The notes under the pieces were generated by a model. It did no database searches. It was not told where the DNA came from and worked only from the letters and a program-made list of their open reading frames with translations. DNA of 64,000 nucleotides from Planococcus citreus. Its GTDB lineage: Bacteria > Bacillota > Bacilli > Bacillales_A > Planococcaceae. Shown here piece by piece: positions 42,399-50,143 of this stretch; the stretch's first letter is position 1; every line of letters starts with the position of its first letter. The translations under genes were made by a program, and so were the position numbers. The stretch is taken from assembly GCF_003664125.1 (NCBI RefSeq), contig NZ_RCCP01000001.1, forward strand, positions 1,116,001-1,180,000, in the 5' to 3' direction.

Positions 42399-43172
42399 CT
42401 AATTGGCGGTCCATCCGCCATCTACATAAAGAATTTGCCCCGTTACATAACTCGATGCTTCCGACGCCAGGAATAAAGCAGGGCCGATCATCTCGCCTGC
42501 TTCACCCATGCGTTTCAGCATGGTTCTGCTGACCAATTTTTCCAGCCGTTCCGGATCCTGTAGAAACGGTTCTGTCATTGGTGTTTTAATATAAGCGGGC
42601 GCCAAGGCGTTGACGCGGATATTATGTTCAGCGAGTTCCGCTGCCCACACTTTCGTCAATTGATTGATCCCGCCTTTGCTTGCCGCATAGCTCGTCTGGA
42701 GCGGATTGCCGACTTGCCCCATAATGGATGAAATATTGATGATGCAGCCTCCTTTTTGGCCGATCATCCGCTTTGCTGCTTGCTGGCCGACCAGGAAGAT
42801 GCCTTTCAAATTGGTACCGAGCACCCGGTCCCAGTCTTCTTCCTCCACTTCCACCAAAGGTTTACGGATGTTCATTCCGGCATTATTGACGAGAATGTCC
42901 ACTCCACCGAAATCGGCATCGATGAATTCAAATAACTCAGCGACGGCTTGTTTGGATGTCACATCCGCCGATTTCCAGGAAACATCAAGGTTTCGGCTAT
43001 TCATTTCGTCTGCCGCTTCCTTGAGCACTGTTTCATCGCGTCCGGTAATGAGCACTTTAGCACCGGCATGGGCGAGCCCAGCTGCAATCGCCAGGCCAAT
43101 TCCTTTGCTGCCACCGGTAATGAGCGCTTTTTTTCCAGTCAGGTCGAAACTTGGATAAGTAAATTCCTCCAC
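42399..43172 (-). CDS. SDR family oxidoreductase (candidate LvaD-like ketoacyl reductase)
   Basis: A 257-residue classical SDR: TGGSKGIGLAIAAGL nucleotide site, NNAGMN, Ser in INISSIMGQ, Tyr-Lys in YAASKGG, closing SSYVTGQILYVDGGW. It lies between the MaoC and AtoE genes of the main operon. If the operon degrades 4-keto or 4-hydroxy acids, this is the obvious candidate for the keto-to-hydroxy step that LvaD does in levulinate catabolism. By sequence alone it could equally oxidise a 3-hydroxy compound. Confidence 0.85.
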   Translation of the reverse strand: MEEFTYPSFDLTGKKALITGGSKGIGLAIAAGLAHAGAKVLITGRDETVLKEAADEMNSRNLDVSWKSADVTSKQAVAELFEFIDADFGGVDILVNNAGMNIRKPLVEVEEEDWDRVLGTNLKGIFLVGQQAAKRMIGQKGGCIINISSIMGQVGNPLQTSYAASKGGINQLTKVWAAELAEHNIRVNALAPAYIKTPMTEPFLQDPERLEKLVSRTMLKRMGEAGEMIGPALFLASEASSYVTGQILYVDGGWTAN

Positions 43173-43222
43173 GCTTATCTCCCTCTCTGTTTATAGAAAT
43201 ATTCCGTCAATTGATTGTGCAG

Positions 43223-43582
43223 TCACGCCAGTTCAAAGCTTCCGACGAGTTTCCCCGTTCCGGAAGCATCCTTGATCTGCAGTTCCCCAGCATTATCTGT
43301 TGTCAGCATTCCTTCGATGATGAATGCTTCACCTGCATGCGCCATCCCGACAAAACGCACGGTGAATTTACTCAGTTTCCTCCCCGGAAACCACTCATCC
43401 AGTGCATCTGCAGCCCAGCCCATCAATAACATGCCGTGGGCGATCGGTTCCTTGAACCCTTTACTGCGGGCAACTTTCGGAACCGTATGGATTTCATTAA
43501 AATCGCCTGAAGCACCCGAATAACGCACCATGTCAATCGGTGCAAGTGCTTTCTTATGAATGTCCGGCAATTTCTGCGCCAT
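43223..43582 (-). CDS. MaoC family (R)-hydratase subunit
   Basis: A 119-residue hot-dog protein with the hydratase 2 motif: YSGASGDFNEIH holds the Asp-His pair, and AHGMLLMGW the following helix. This size is a single hot-dog unit, and it pairs with the upstream N-type MaoC protein (29-bp overlap). Together they should form a two-subunit enoyl-CoA hydratase, as in steroid side-chain degradation and some fatty-acid pathways. Substrate unknown. Confidence 0.87.
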   Translation of the reverse strand: MAQKLPDIHKKALAPIDMVRYSGASGDFNEIHTVPKVARSKGFKEPIAHGMLLMGWAADALDEWFPGRKLSKFTVRFVGMAHAGEAFIIEGMLTTDNAGELQIKDASGTGKLVGSFELA

Positions 43583-44006
43583 GCTGTTCCCGCCTTTCGA
43601 TTAAAGTTGCCCGCCCGATGCGAACCACTTCATTTTCTTGATTGCGGTATGTCGTTTCAATCTGATAAAATCGTTTGTCTTTTTTATCGAATCGATCAGT
43701 CAGCACGGACTTTGCTGAAATAACATCCCCGCTGATGATGTCTTTTTCGTATTCGAAACTTTGCTCGCCGTGCAGTATGTCATTCGGGTCCAATCCCCAA
43801 GCCTTGAATAATTGATAGAAATCCAGTTCATTCCAGAAATCGATGACTGTCGTGTATGTAGGCGGAGCCGGGATATCCCGATACCCTGCATCCAATGCTG
43901 CTTCTTTGTTGAAATAAACCGGATTCCTTAAACCGAGAGCCAATGCGAACTCCCGGATTTTTCCCGCTTCTACGCGGAACGGCGCGTAATGAAATTCCTG
44001 ATTCAT
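43554..44006 (-). CDS. MaoC-like N-terminal (FAS1-type) dehydratase subunit
   Basis: A 150-residue MaoC_dehydrat_N protein: a hot-dog fold with FALALGLRNPVYFNKEAALDAGYRDIPAPPTY near the N-terminus and DILHGEQSFEYEKDIISGDV, typical of the non-catalytic partner. It overlaps the catalytic MaoC gene, so a 1:1 complex is expected. It follows the phosphotransferase gene by 69 bp in the same direction. Confidence 0.85.
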   Translation of the reverse strand: MNQEFHYAPFRVEAGKIREFALALGLRNPVYFNKEAALDAGYRDIPAPPTYTTVIDFWNELDFYQLFKAWGLDPNDILHGEQSFEYEKDIISGDVISAKSVLTDRFDKKDKRFYQIETTYRNQENEVVRIGRATLIERREQHGAEIAGHS

Positions 44007-44075
44007 CCCTTTTTCCTCCTCTTCCCGGCATTCCGCTTCACTTCATCAAGCAAGAAGAACTTCTACGATTTCTTG

Positions 44076-45128
44076 TTATAACACTTCGCCCCTGCGCGTC
44101 CGGTTCGCCATATCGATCAAGTTCGCGACCGCTTTATTTAAATGGCGGAAACGCTCATCTTCAATTTCCCCGTTTTTCCAACGATAGTAAATCTGCTGCA
44201 AAATCCCTGCCAGCTTATAAAACCCGAACGCTAGGTAATAGTTGATATTCGACACATCGCGCCCGCTTTGCTTCGCATACTCTTCCACGAACTCCTTGCG
44301 GCTGTAAAAGCCTGGCTGGCTCGAGATGATGTTGATGCCGATATCCGCATCTTCCGCCTGGCCCCAGTAGGCTAAAGTCGAGCCGACATCGCTGAGCGGA
44401 TCGCCGATTGTCGACAGTTCCCAATCAAGAACACCCGTCGCAAGCCCTGGGCTTTCTTCGTCAATCACCATATTGTTCAATTTAAAATCGTTATGGACGA
44501 TTGTGGTTTCTTCATTAACAGGGATATTCGCCGTAAGCCATTGCTCCAGCTCTTCAAGCCCTTCAATATCATCGGTTTTGGAGTGATGATAGCGTTTGAT
44601 CCAGCCGTTCACCTGGCGCTCCATGAATCCTTCCGGTTTGCCCATCTCGGCGAGTCCGGCTTCTTTGTAGTCGATCGCCTGCAGTTGGACCAATGTCGAG
44701 ATGACATTCTTCGAAATAATCGGTCCTGCTTGTTCCGGGCTTCCGTATACTTCCGGAAGTTCTTCATCGATGACAAGCCCCTGTTTTTTCTCCATGACGT
44801 AAAAATGCTTGTCCATCACTTCGGGATCTTCACAATACACATATGGTTCAGGTGCCAGCGGGAACACTGGATGCACTTTTTCGAGCATCTTGAATTCGCG
44901 TTCCATATCGTGCGCTTTGGGCGGAATCTCACCAAACGGCGGACGCCTCAAAACGCCTTCCCAGTCCCCGATCTGCAGGAGATAAGTCAAGTTAGAATAG
45001 CCTTCAGAAAATTGGCGGACCTTCATCTCGCCTTCTGGCAACTGGGGAAGCGCATTGCGCAGGAAACGTTCGACTTTTGTCCAATCTACTTCCTGTGTTT
45101 TCTTCGTTTTCGGTGTTGCATCGCTCAT
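44076..45128 (-). CDS. APH-type phosphotransferase, ACAD10/11 kinase-half and LvaA-like
   Basis: A 350-residue protein-kinase-fold phosphotransferase. ATP-binding N-lobe QFSEGYSNLTYLLQ, catalytic loop HNDFKLNN (Asp214, Asn219) and metal Asp235 in GVLDWELSTIGDPLSDVG. GDPLSDVGSTLAYW and the FGFYKLAGILQQIYYRW tail are hallmarks of the group that includes the N-terminal half of ACAD10/ACAD11 and LvaA, which phosphorylate the hydroxyl of 4-hydroxyacyl-CoAs. Drug resistance is unlikely. AGGGCATC... precedes ATG 45128, with GGAGG just upstream. See the finding on the split ACAD11 system. Confidence 0.82.
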   Translation of the reverse strand: MSDATPKTKKTQEVDWTKVERFLRNALPQLPEGEMKVRQFSEGYSNLTYLLQIGDWEGVLRRPPFGEIPPKAHDMEREFKMLEKVHPVFPLAPEPYVYCEDPEVMDKHFYVMEKKQGLVIDEELPEVYGSPEQAGPIISKNVISTLVQLQAIDYKEAGLAEMGKPEGFMERQVNGWIKRYHHSKTDDIEGLEELEQWLTANIPVNEETTIVHNDFKLNNMVIDEESPGLATGVLDWELSTIGDPLSDVGSTLAYWGQAEDADIGINIISSQPGFYSRKEFVEEYAKQSGRDVSNINYYLAFGFYKLAGILQQIYYRWKNGEIEDERFRHLNKAVANLIDMANRTRRGEVL

Positions 45129-45144
45129 ATTGATGCCCTCCATG

Positions 45145-45990
45145 TCATTCGTATTTAAAGAATCCTTCTCCCGACTTCCTGCCGAGCTTGCCGGCGCGCA
45201 CGTATTGTTTCATCAAAGGCGCCGGCCTGTATTTCGAGTCTTTCGTTTCTTCGTAAAGTGTCTCAGCCACAAATAGCATCGTATCGAGCCCGATCAAATC
45301 AGCCAACGCCAGCGGGCCGATTGGATGGTTTGCGCCGAGTTCCATGCCTTTATCGATATCTTCAGCTGAAGCGATGCCCTCCATCAACACAAAGACCGCT
45401 TCGTTGATCATCGGCGTCAAGATCCGGTTTACTGCAAATAAAGGCGCTTCCTTCACGGAAATCGCGGTCTTGTTGAAGCGCTGTGCAATTTCATGCGCCC
45501 GCTCGAAGGTTTCATCGCTCGTCTGTTCAGCCCGGATGATTTCGACCAGTTTCATGATCGGCACCGGGTTGAAGAAATGCATGCCGACGACTTGTGCGCT
45601 GCGGCCCGAACTTGCAGCCATTTCTGTAATGCTGAGGCCAGACGTATTCGTTGCGAAAATCGTCTGCGCTTGGCAAATGCGATCAAGCTGGGCGAATAAT
45701 TCCTTTTTCGGTTCGAGTTTTTCGATGATCGCTTCGATGACGATATCCATCTCTTTTAAGTCATTGATCTCCGTGCTGGGGCGGATCCGATGCCATACGC
45801 TTTCACGTTGCTCTTCGGTCATGCGCCCTTTTTCGACATTGCGGCGCAACGTTTTATCGATGCGCTGCATTCCGCGTTCCAGCCCGGCCGGATCGAGGTC
45901 GTATAAAATGACGTCCATGCCGCCTTCTGCACCGACTTGCGCGATCCCGTTCCCCATTGTGCCTGCGCCGATTACTGCCAATCGCTCCAT
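45145..45990 (-). CDS. 3-hydroxyacyl-CoA dehydrogenase (3-hydroxybutyryl-CoA type)
   Basis: A 281-residue NAD-dependent L-3-hydroxyacyl-CoA dehydrogenase. Dinucleotide site VIGAGTMGNGIAQV at the N-terminus, FATNTSGLSITEMA with the catalytic Asn/Ser region, and VGMHFFNPVPIMKLVEI with the catalytic His and Glu. The C-terminal dimer domain (NHPIGPLALADLIGLDTML) is short-chain type. ATG 45990 has AGGGGG 8 nt upstream; an open frame continues to 46149 but belongs to the crotonase overlap. It converts the 3-hydroxy intermediate to 3-ketoacyl-CoA. Confidence 0.93.
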   Translation of the reverse strand: MERLAVIGAGTMGNGIAQVGAEGGMDVILYDLDPAGLERGMQRIDKTLRRNVEKGRMTEEQRESVWHRIRPSTEINDLKEMDIVIEAIIEKLEPKKELFAQLDRICQAQTIFATNTSGLSITEMAASSGRSAQVVGMHFFNPVPIMKLVEIIRAEQTSDETFERAHEIAQRFNKTAISVKEAPLFAVNRILTPMINEAVFVLMEGIASAEDIDKGMELGANHPIGPLALADLIGLDTMLFVAETLYEETKDSKYRPAPLMKQYVRAGKLGRKSGEGFFKYE

Positions 45991-46006
45991 TTGTTCATCC
46001 CCCTCA

Positions 46007-46789
46007 TCATTTCCCTGTGAAATTCGGTTTGCGTTTTTCAATGAAGGCTTGAACACCTTCATCCATGTCTTCCGTGCCGACCAGCTTCGCGAACATCCGC
46101 GTTTCCAAAAACTGCGCTTCGGATAGAGGCAAATCCATGCCCTCATCAATCGCTTCTTTTGCGAAGGCGACTGCTAGCGGCCCTTTTCCGGCAATTTGTT
46201 CCGCCAATGCATAAGCTGTTTCAAACGCTCGCCCTTCTGGCACCACCCGCTCGACGAGTTTCGCTTCGTAAGCTTCCTGTCCATTGAGCCAGACTCCCGC
46301 GAGGACAAGTTCCTTGGCTTTGCCGGGTCCGACCAGACGGGAAAGCCGCTGTGTTCCGCCGTATCCTGGCAATATGCCAAGACCCGTTTCAGGCAGCCCG
46401 AATTTTGCGTTTTGTTCGGCAATGCGTATGTCGCAGGCAAGTGCCAGTTCCAGCCCTGCACCAAGCGCTAAGCCATGAACTGCGCAGATGACAGGGGCTT
46501 TCCCTTCCGTCAGCTTGTCGAAAATCCGTTTTCCCTTTTCCAGCAATTCGATGCCACCCATTTTAGTCAGTTCCGGAAATTGGCTAATGTCTGCACCGGC
46601 AGCAAATGCCTTGGCACTTGCCGAGCGCAGCACGACCGCCCGCACCTCTGTTTCCTGCAACGCGTCGATCGCTTGGTCCAACTGTTCCAAAACCGCATCG
46701 CCCAGTACATTGAGCGGCTGATGGTCCAGTGTTACCACCGCGATAGAATCATTTGTTTCCAGATGTACAGCATCCCAATGCTTCACCAT
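46007..46789 (-). CDS. enoyl-CoA hydratase
   Basis: A 260-residue crotonase. Oxyanion blocks KAFAAGADISQ and HGLALGAGLELALACD include the first catalytic Glu (GLELAL). The second Glu is in FGLPETGLGILPGYGGTQRLSR. Both acids present means a true hydratase is likely, in contrast to the crotonase at 51314. It precedes the 3-hydroxyacyl-CoA dehydrogenase, giving the two middle steps of beta-oxidation in order. Confidence 0.93.
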   Translation of the reverse strand: MVKHWDAVHLETNDSIAVVTLDHQPLNVLGDAVLEQLDQAIDALQETEVRAVVLRSASAKAFAAGADISQFPELTKMGGIELLEKGKRIFDKLTEGKAPVICAVHGLALGAGLELALACDIRIAEQNAKFGLPETGLGILPGYGGTQRLSRLVGPGKAKELVLAGVWLNGQEAYEAKLVERVVPEGRAFETAYALAEQIAGKGPLAVAFAKEAIDEGMDLPLSEAQFLETRMFAKLVGTEDMDEGVQAFIEKRKPNFTGK

Positions 46790-46801
46790 AGGGTTCCTCC
46801 T

Positions 46802-47545
46802 TTATTCAGCATTTCTCACTTGATCGCGCCCTTTGACGATCATGCCGTCTTCATAGACCGGCACCACATCCAGCTTTTCGTGATGGCGGATGACGAACTC
46901 TGCCGCTTCAGGAAAATTAAAGCGTTTGAGCAAATCCGCCGTTTCACTGTCCAGCAATTCGTTGAAGCCTTCCGCATAAGAATTTCGGTACGCTTTTTGG
47001 GCAAGCTTCGCAGCATCCGATAGCTCATAGCCTCCCCACCGCGCCAGATGTTCGACCAGTTGGCCGGCACCGATAAAATCTTCCATCGAGAAACGATCAT
47101 CATTTCCTGAACAGACGAGCACAATCGATGAACCATCCTGTTCCTGGTGGATGCGCTCAGCTACACGGTGCCCATTCACCAACGAGGAGATGTACAATCG
47201 CTTAGCATCTTTCGCTTTTTCGATGGCAATCGTGCCATTCGTTGAACAAATGATGGCTGCTTTCCGCTCCGGACTGTACTTGAGTGCGCATGGATCAGGA
47301 TAATCAAAGCCCTCGAGCCCTTCGCCTTTCGACTCGCCAAGCAATAGATGCTCGGCCTCCTGCAACTTCGACAGTTCGAGTGCCCGCTCGCTTCCGAGAA
47401 CCGCATGCACCGGCTCATAATTGCGATCCAATAGGAAAATGATTGTCGACGTCGCCAGGAATACATCGATCACTGCGGCTGTGCATCCTGCAAGCCGCTC
47501 TTCCCTCACTGCTTCCTTTTGCGTAATGACGTGTATTTTTCTCAT
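46802..47545 (-). CDS. ComB-like 2-phosphosulfolactate phosphatase family protein
   Basis: A 247-residue member of the ComB family. Blocks are AAVIDVFLATSTIIFLL (family VIDVLRATST), LLGESKGEGLEGFDYPDP, IICSTNGTIAIEKA and a Ser/Gly/Asp-rich VCSGNDDRFSMEDFIGAG. Classic ComB hydrolyses 2-phosphosulfolactate in coenzyme M or sulfolactate synthesis; no ComA or ComC gene is here. It sits between the TetR gene and the hydratase in an acyl-CoA operon, so a phosphatase role on a phosphorylated hydroxy acid is an open possibility. Confidence 0.8.
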   Translation of the reverse strand: MRKIHVITQKEAVREERLAGCTAAVIDVFLATSTIIFLLDRNYEPVHAVLGSERALELSKLQEAEHLLLGESKGEGLEGFDYPDPCALKYSPERKAAIICSTNGTIAIEKAKDAKRLYISSLVNGHRVAERIHQEQDGSSIVLVCSGNDDRFSMEDFIGAGQLVEHLARWGGYELSDAAKLAQKAYRNSYAEGFNELLDSETADLLKRFNFPEAAEFVIRHHEKLDVVPVYEDGMIVKGRDQVRNAE

Positions 47546-47563
47546 TCCATCAATTCCTTCAAA

Positions 47564-48157
47564 TCAGGATGTTTTCCTCAGCATCTTCAATAACAGATCG
47601 GCATAAATCTCTTCCACATCTTCAGGCGAATACTTGCCATCAGGTGAATACCATACTTGAATCCAGTTGGTCGCCCCCAAAATGATCATGCGCGCCATTT
47701 TCTTCTCCGGAACTTCGAATTCTCCGCGTTCGGCGCCTTCGTCGATGATCCGGTCGAACAGCTTTGCATAATCATCGCGCTTTTCGATAATTTCCGGGAT
47801 ATTATCCTCTGAAAAAGTCGTTTCGGGTTTGACGATCAAATTGAACACTTCTTTTTCGCGGATCGCCACTTCAATATGATGGCGCAAAGCCATGCGCATC
47901 TTCTCAACAGACGATACTTCCGCCCGGACAATCTCTTCCATCTTTTCTTTCGCTTCCGTCAAGATCAAGTCGTGGCAGCGATACAATAACTCTTCCTTGT
48001 TCTTGAAGTAATAATAGAGCGCCCCTTTTGTCATCAATAATTCCGCGGCAATGTCTTCCATCGTTGCATTATGATAGCCCTGCCGTGAAATGACCAAACT
48101 GGCTGAACGAAGGATATCCTCCCGTTTCTTTGCTGCTTTTCGTTCCCGTAGATTCAT
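47564..48157 (-). CDS. TetR/AcrR family regulator of the acyl-CoA operon (FadR/KstR2-like)
   Basis: A 197-residue regulator. The N-terminal helix-turn-helix spans REDILRSASLVISRQGYHNATMEDIAAELLMTKGALYYYFKNKEELLYRC, the usual TetR pattern with YYFKNKEEL. The ligand domain resembles acyl-CoA-responsive TetR proteins (ATNWIQVWYSPDGKYSPEDV). It lies inside the operon after dctQ. Its likely operators are palindromes at the thiolase promoter and the synthetase promoter; direct autoregulation by an acyl-CoA ligand is inferred. Confidence 0.85.
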   Translation of the reverse strand: MNLRERKAAKKREDILRSASLVISRQGYHNATMEDIAAELLMTKGALYYYFKNKEELLYRCHDLILTEAKEKMEEIVRAEVSSVEKMRMALRHHIEVAIREKEVFNLIVKPETTFSEDNIPEIIEKRDDYAKLFDRIIDEGAERGEFEVPEKKMARMIILGATNWIQVWYSPDGKYSPEDVEEIYADLLLKMLRKTS

Positions 48158-48181
48158 TCCACTCCCTCATTTGCTGTTTGA

Positions 48182-48730
48182 TTAGAGATCCTCGACTGGC
48201 CCTTTCGGCTCTTCCATCAATAGGCTCGGTTTCTTCTCCAGTACATTTCGAATCAGGATAAACAGGTTTTCGACGACAATCATTCCAAAAGCAATTGGAA
48301 TCAAGAAGAAAAACGGATACAGCGGATACAGTGTGCCCGCCGCCGGAAAAGCAATTTCCCGCTCGAGCCCGTCTATTGCATAAGCCCAGCTGAACTGCAC
48401 GATTAGCACCAGAACGAAAAGCTCCAGCAAAATCATCAGCAGAATGATCGCTTTTTGCATGCCTGCCCCGAAACGGTCGAGAAGTAAATCCATCTTCGGC
48501 AAAACGCCCGACGAATAAACATACGCGAGACCGGGGAATACGACGAGGGGCATCATGTAATTCTGGATGATTTCAAACCCTCCGCGGATCGAACTCGAGA
48601 ACAGCGTCCGCATCACCACATCGTAGACAATCAATAACATCATCGCTACAACCGCGATGCCGCTGACCCAAATGCCGATAAGCTTTAAATAGTGAAAAAG
48701 CCGATACGCTTTCCATACACCTTTCATCAT
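48182..48730 (-). CDS. TRAP transporter small permease (DctQ)
   Basis: A 182-residue protein with four membrane segments and the DctQ pattern: VYDVVMRTLFSSSIRGGFEIIQNYMMPLVVFPGLAYVYSSG, then a Pro-rich tail. It forms the membrane part of a tripartite ATP-independent periplasmic (TRAP) carrier with DctM, driven by ion gradients. 15 bp separate it from dctM. Confidence 0.88.
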   Translation of the reverse strand: MMKGVWKAYRLFHYLKLIGIWVSGIAVVAMMLLIVYDVVMRTLFSSSIRGGFEIIQNYMMPLVVFPGLAYVYSSGVLPKMDLLLDRFGAGMQKAIILLMILLELFVLVLIVQFSWAYAIDGLEREIAFPAAGTLYPLYPFFFLIPIAFGMIVVENLFILIRNVLEKKPSLLMEEPKGPVEDL

Positions 48731-48745
48731 GCTTCCCTCCTTTTG

Positions 48746-50068
48746 CTACATTGAATTCGGCAGCCAAGTGGCAAGCCCCGGGAATGCGATCATCAATCCT
48801 GTCACGACCACCATCGCCACCAAAGCAAAGACAGTCGTCAAACGGAAAATCGAACCTGAGTTGATGCCGCTGACACCGGCGACCGCATAGACGCTTAACC
48901 CCACCGGAGGCGTGATCAAGCCGATTGTACAAATGACTGAAACAAATACACCGAACCATAGAATATCGACTTGCAGTTCCTGAATGATTGGCAGAACGAC
49001 CGGAATCGACATCAAAATGACCGCTGCGCCTTCGATGAACATGAACATGATGAACAAGACGATGGAAATGACAATCAGCACAAGAACCGGTGTATCCATG
49101 ATCGGTTCGATCAATTCAATCAAACGTCTCGGCAACAATGACAAGGAAACAAAGCGGCCGAAGATCTGCGCGCCGATCATGATGATCATGACCATCCCTG
49201 TCAGTTTCACCGTCTCAATCAAAGAGGTTTTAAAGAACGCAAAATTGACTTTCCCCAATAAAAATGCCGCAATCAAACCGACGAACGCTCCGACAGCACC
49301 CGCTTCTGTCGGCGTGAAGACACCTGAATAAATGCCCCCGAAAATGATGAATACAATCGCAACGGCAATGACACTGGCGATGATCAAGCGAATGACCGGC
49401 ACCTTTTCTTCCGTTACCGTTTCTTCGAACATTTCTTCCTGTGCCGCCTGTTGCTTCTTTTTGCCCAATTGGAAATAGACGAGCATGACAGCGATAAACA
49501 CCAACATCGTCAAAATCCCTGGGATGAATGCACCGACGAATAGGCTTCCGACCGGTGTTTCGGTAGCGACCCCGTAAAGGATCAAGATGATACTTGGCGG
49601 GATGATTCCTGAGAGCGACCCGCCGGAAGCAGCGACTGCCCCGGCGAGCGGCGCACTATACCCATGCTTGCGGAGTTCCGGAATGGCAACTTGTCCAAGT
49701 GATGCGGAAGTAGCTGTACCCGATCCAGAAACCGCTCCCAACAGCCCGCCGATAATCAAGGTCAACACGCCGAGTAGGCTGTTCTTTCCTTTCGACACTT
49801 TATGGACCATATAAAAGATGTCCTGGACGAGCCCCGATTGCAGGATGAATTGTGCCATTAACACAAACAACGGGATGGTCGTCAAAGTATAACTGGCCAC
49901 GCGGTTGAACGGTTCGTTGCCGAGAAGACCGGGCAAAATGCCGAACCCTTCCAAAAGAATCAGCCCGATGATGCCGCTCGCCAGCAATACGGAGTGGATA
50001 TACAGCCCCGCCAGCAGCAAAACGATCATCATGGCCAAAATGATTCCAATAACCAGTAAATTGTCCAT
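48746..50068 (-). CDS. TRAP transporter large permease (DctM)
   Basis: A 440-residue permease with about 12 segments. DctM blocks: PLFVLMAQFILQSGLVQDIF, GGLLGAVSGSGTATSASLGQVAIPELRKHGYSAPLAGAVAASGGSLSGIIPPSI and TPTEAGAVGAFVGL. It carries the substrate delivered by DctP across the membrane. It is separated from dctP by a terminator-like hairpin. Confidence 0.92.
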   Translation of the reverse strand: MDNLLVIGIILAMMIVLLLAGLYIHSVLLASGIIGLILLEGFGILPGLLGNEPFNRVASYTLTTIPLFVLMAQFILQSGLVQDIFYMVHKVSKGKNSLLGVLTLIIGGLLGAVSGSGTATSASLGQVAIPELRKHGYSAPLAGAVAASGGSLSGIIPPSIILILYGVATETPVGSLFVGAFIPGILTMLVFIAVMLVYFQLGKKKQQAAQEEMFEETVTEEKVPVIRLIIASVIAVAIVFIIFGGIYSGVFTPTEAGAVGAFVGLIAAFLLGKVNFAFFKTSLIETVKLTGMVMIIMIGAQIFGRFVSLSLLPRRLIELIEPIMDTPVLVLIVISIVLFIMFMFIEGAAVILMSIPVVLPIIQELQVDILWFGVFVSVICTIGLITPPVGLSVYAVAGVSGINSGSIFRLTTVFALVAMVVVTGLMIAFPGLATWLPNSM

Positions 50069-50094
50069 TCTCTGGCCTCCTTGCCTCCATTATG

Positions 50095-50134
50095 AAAAAA
50101 GAGGATGAGCGACACCTCAATGCGCTATCCTCTT
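50095..50134 (-). terminator. terminator-like hairpin between dctP and dctM
   Basis: AAGAGGAT / ATCCTCTT plus AGCG/CGCT, with T6 on the minus strand, placed just after the dctP stop and before dctM. It may end most dctP transcripts or give partial read-through. Confidence 0.8.
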
Positions 50135-50143
50135 CTTGCTTGC

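Noticed and set aside
44076-45128. Aminoglycoside resistance kinase
   Set aside because: The fold is APH-like, but the GDPLSDVG context, the tail sequence and the acyl-CoA operon match the ACAD10/11-LvaA group instead of drug-modifying enzymes.
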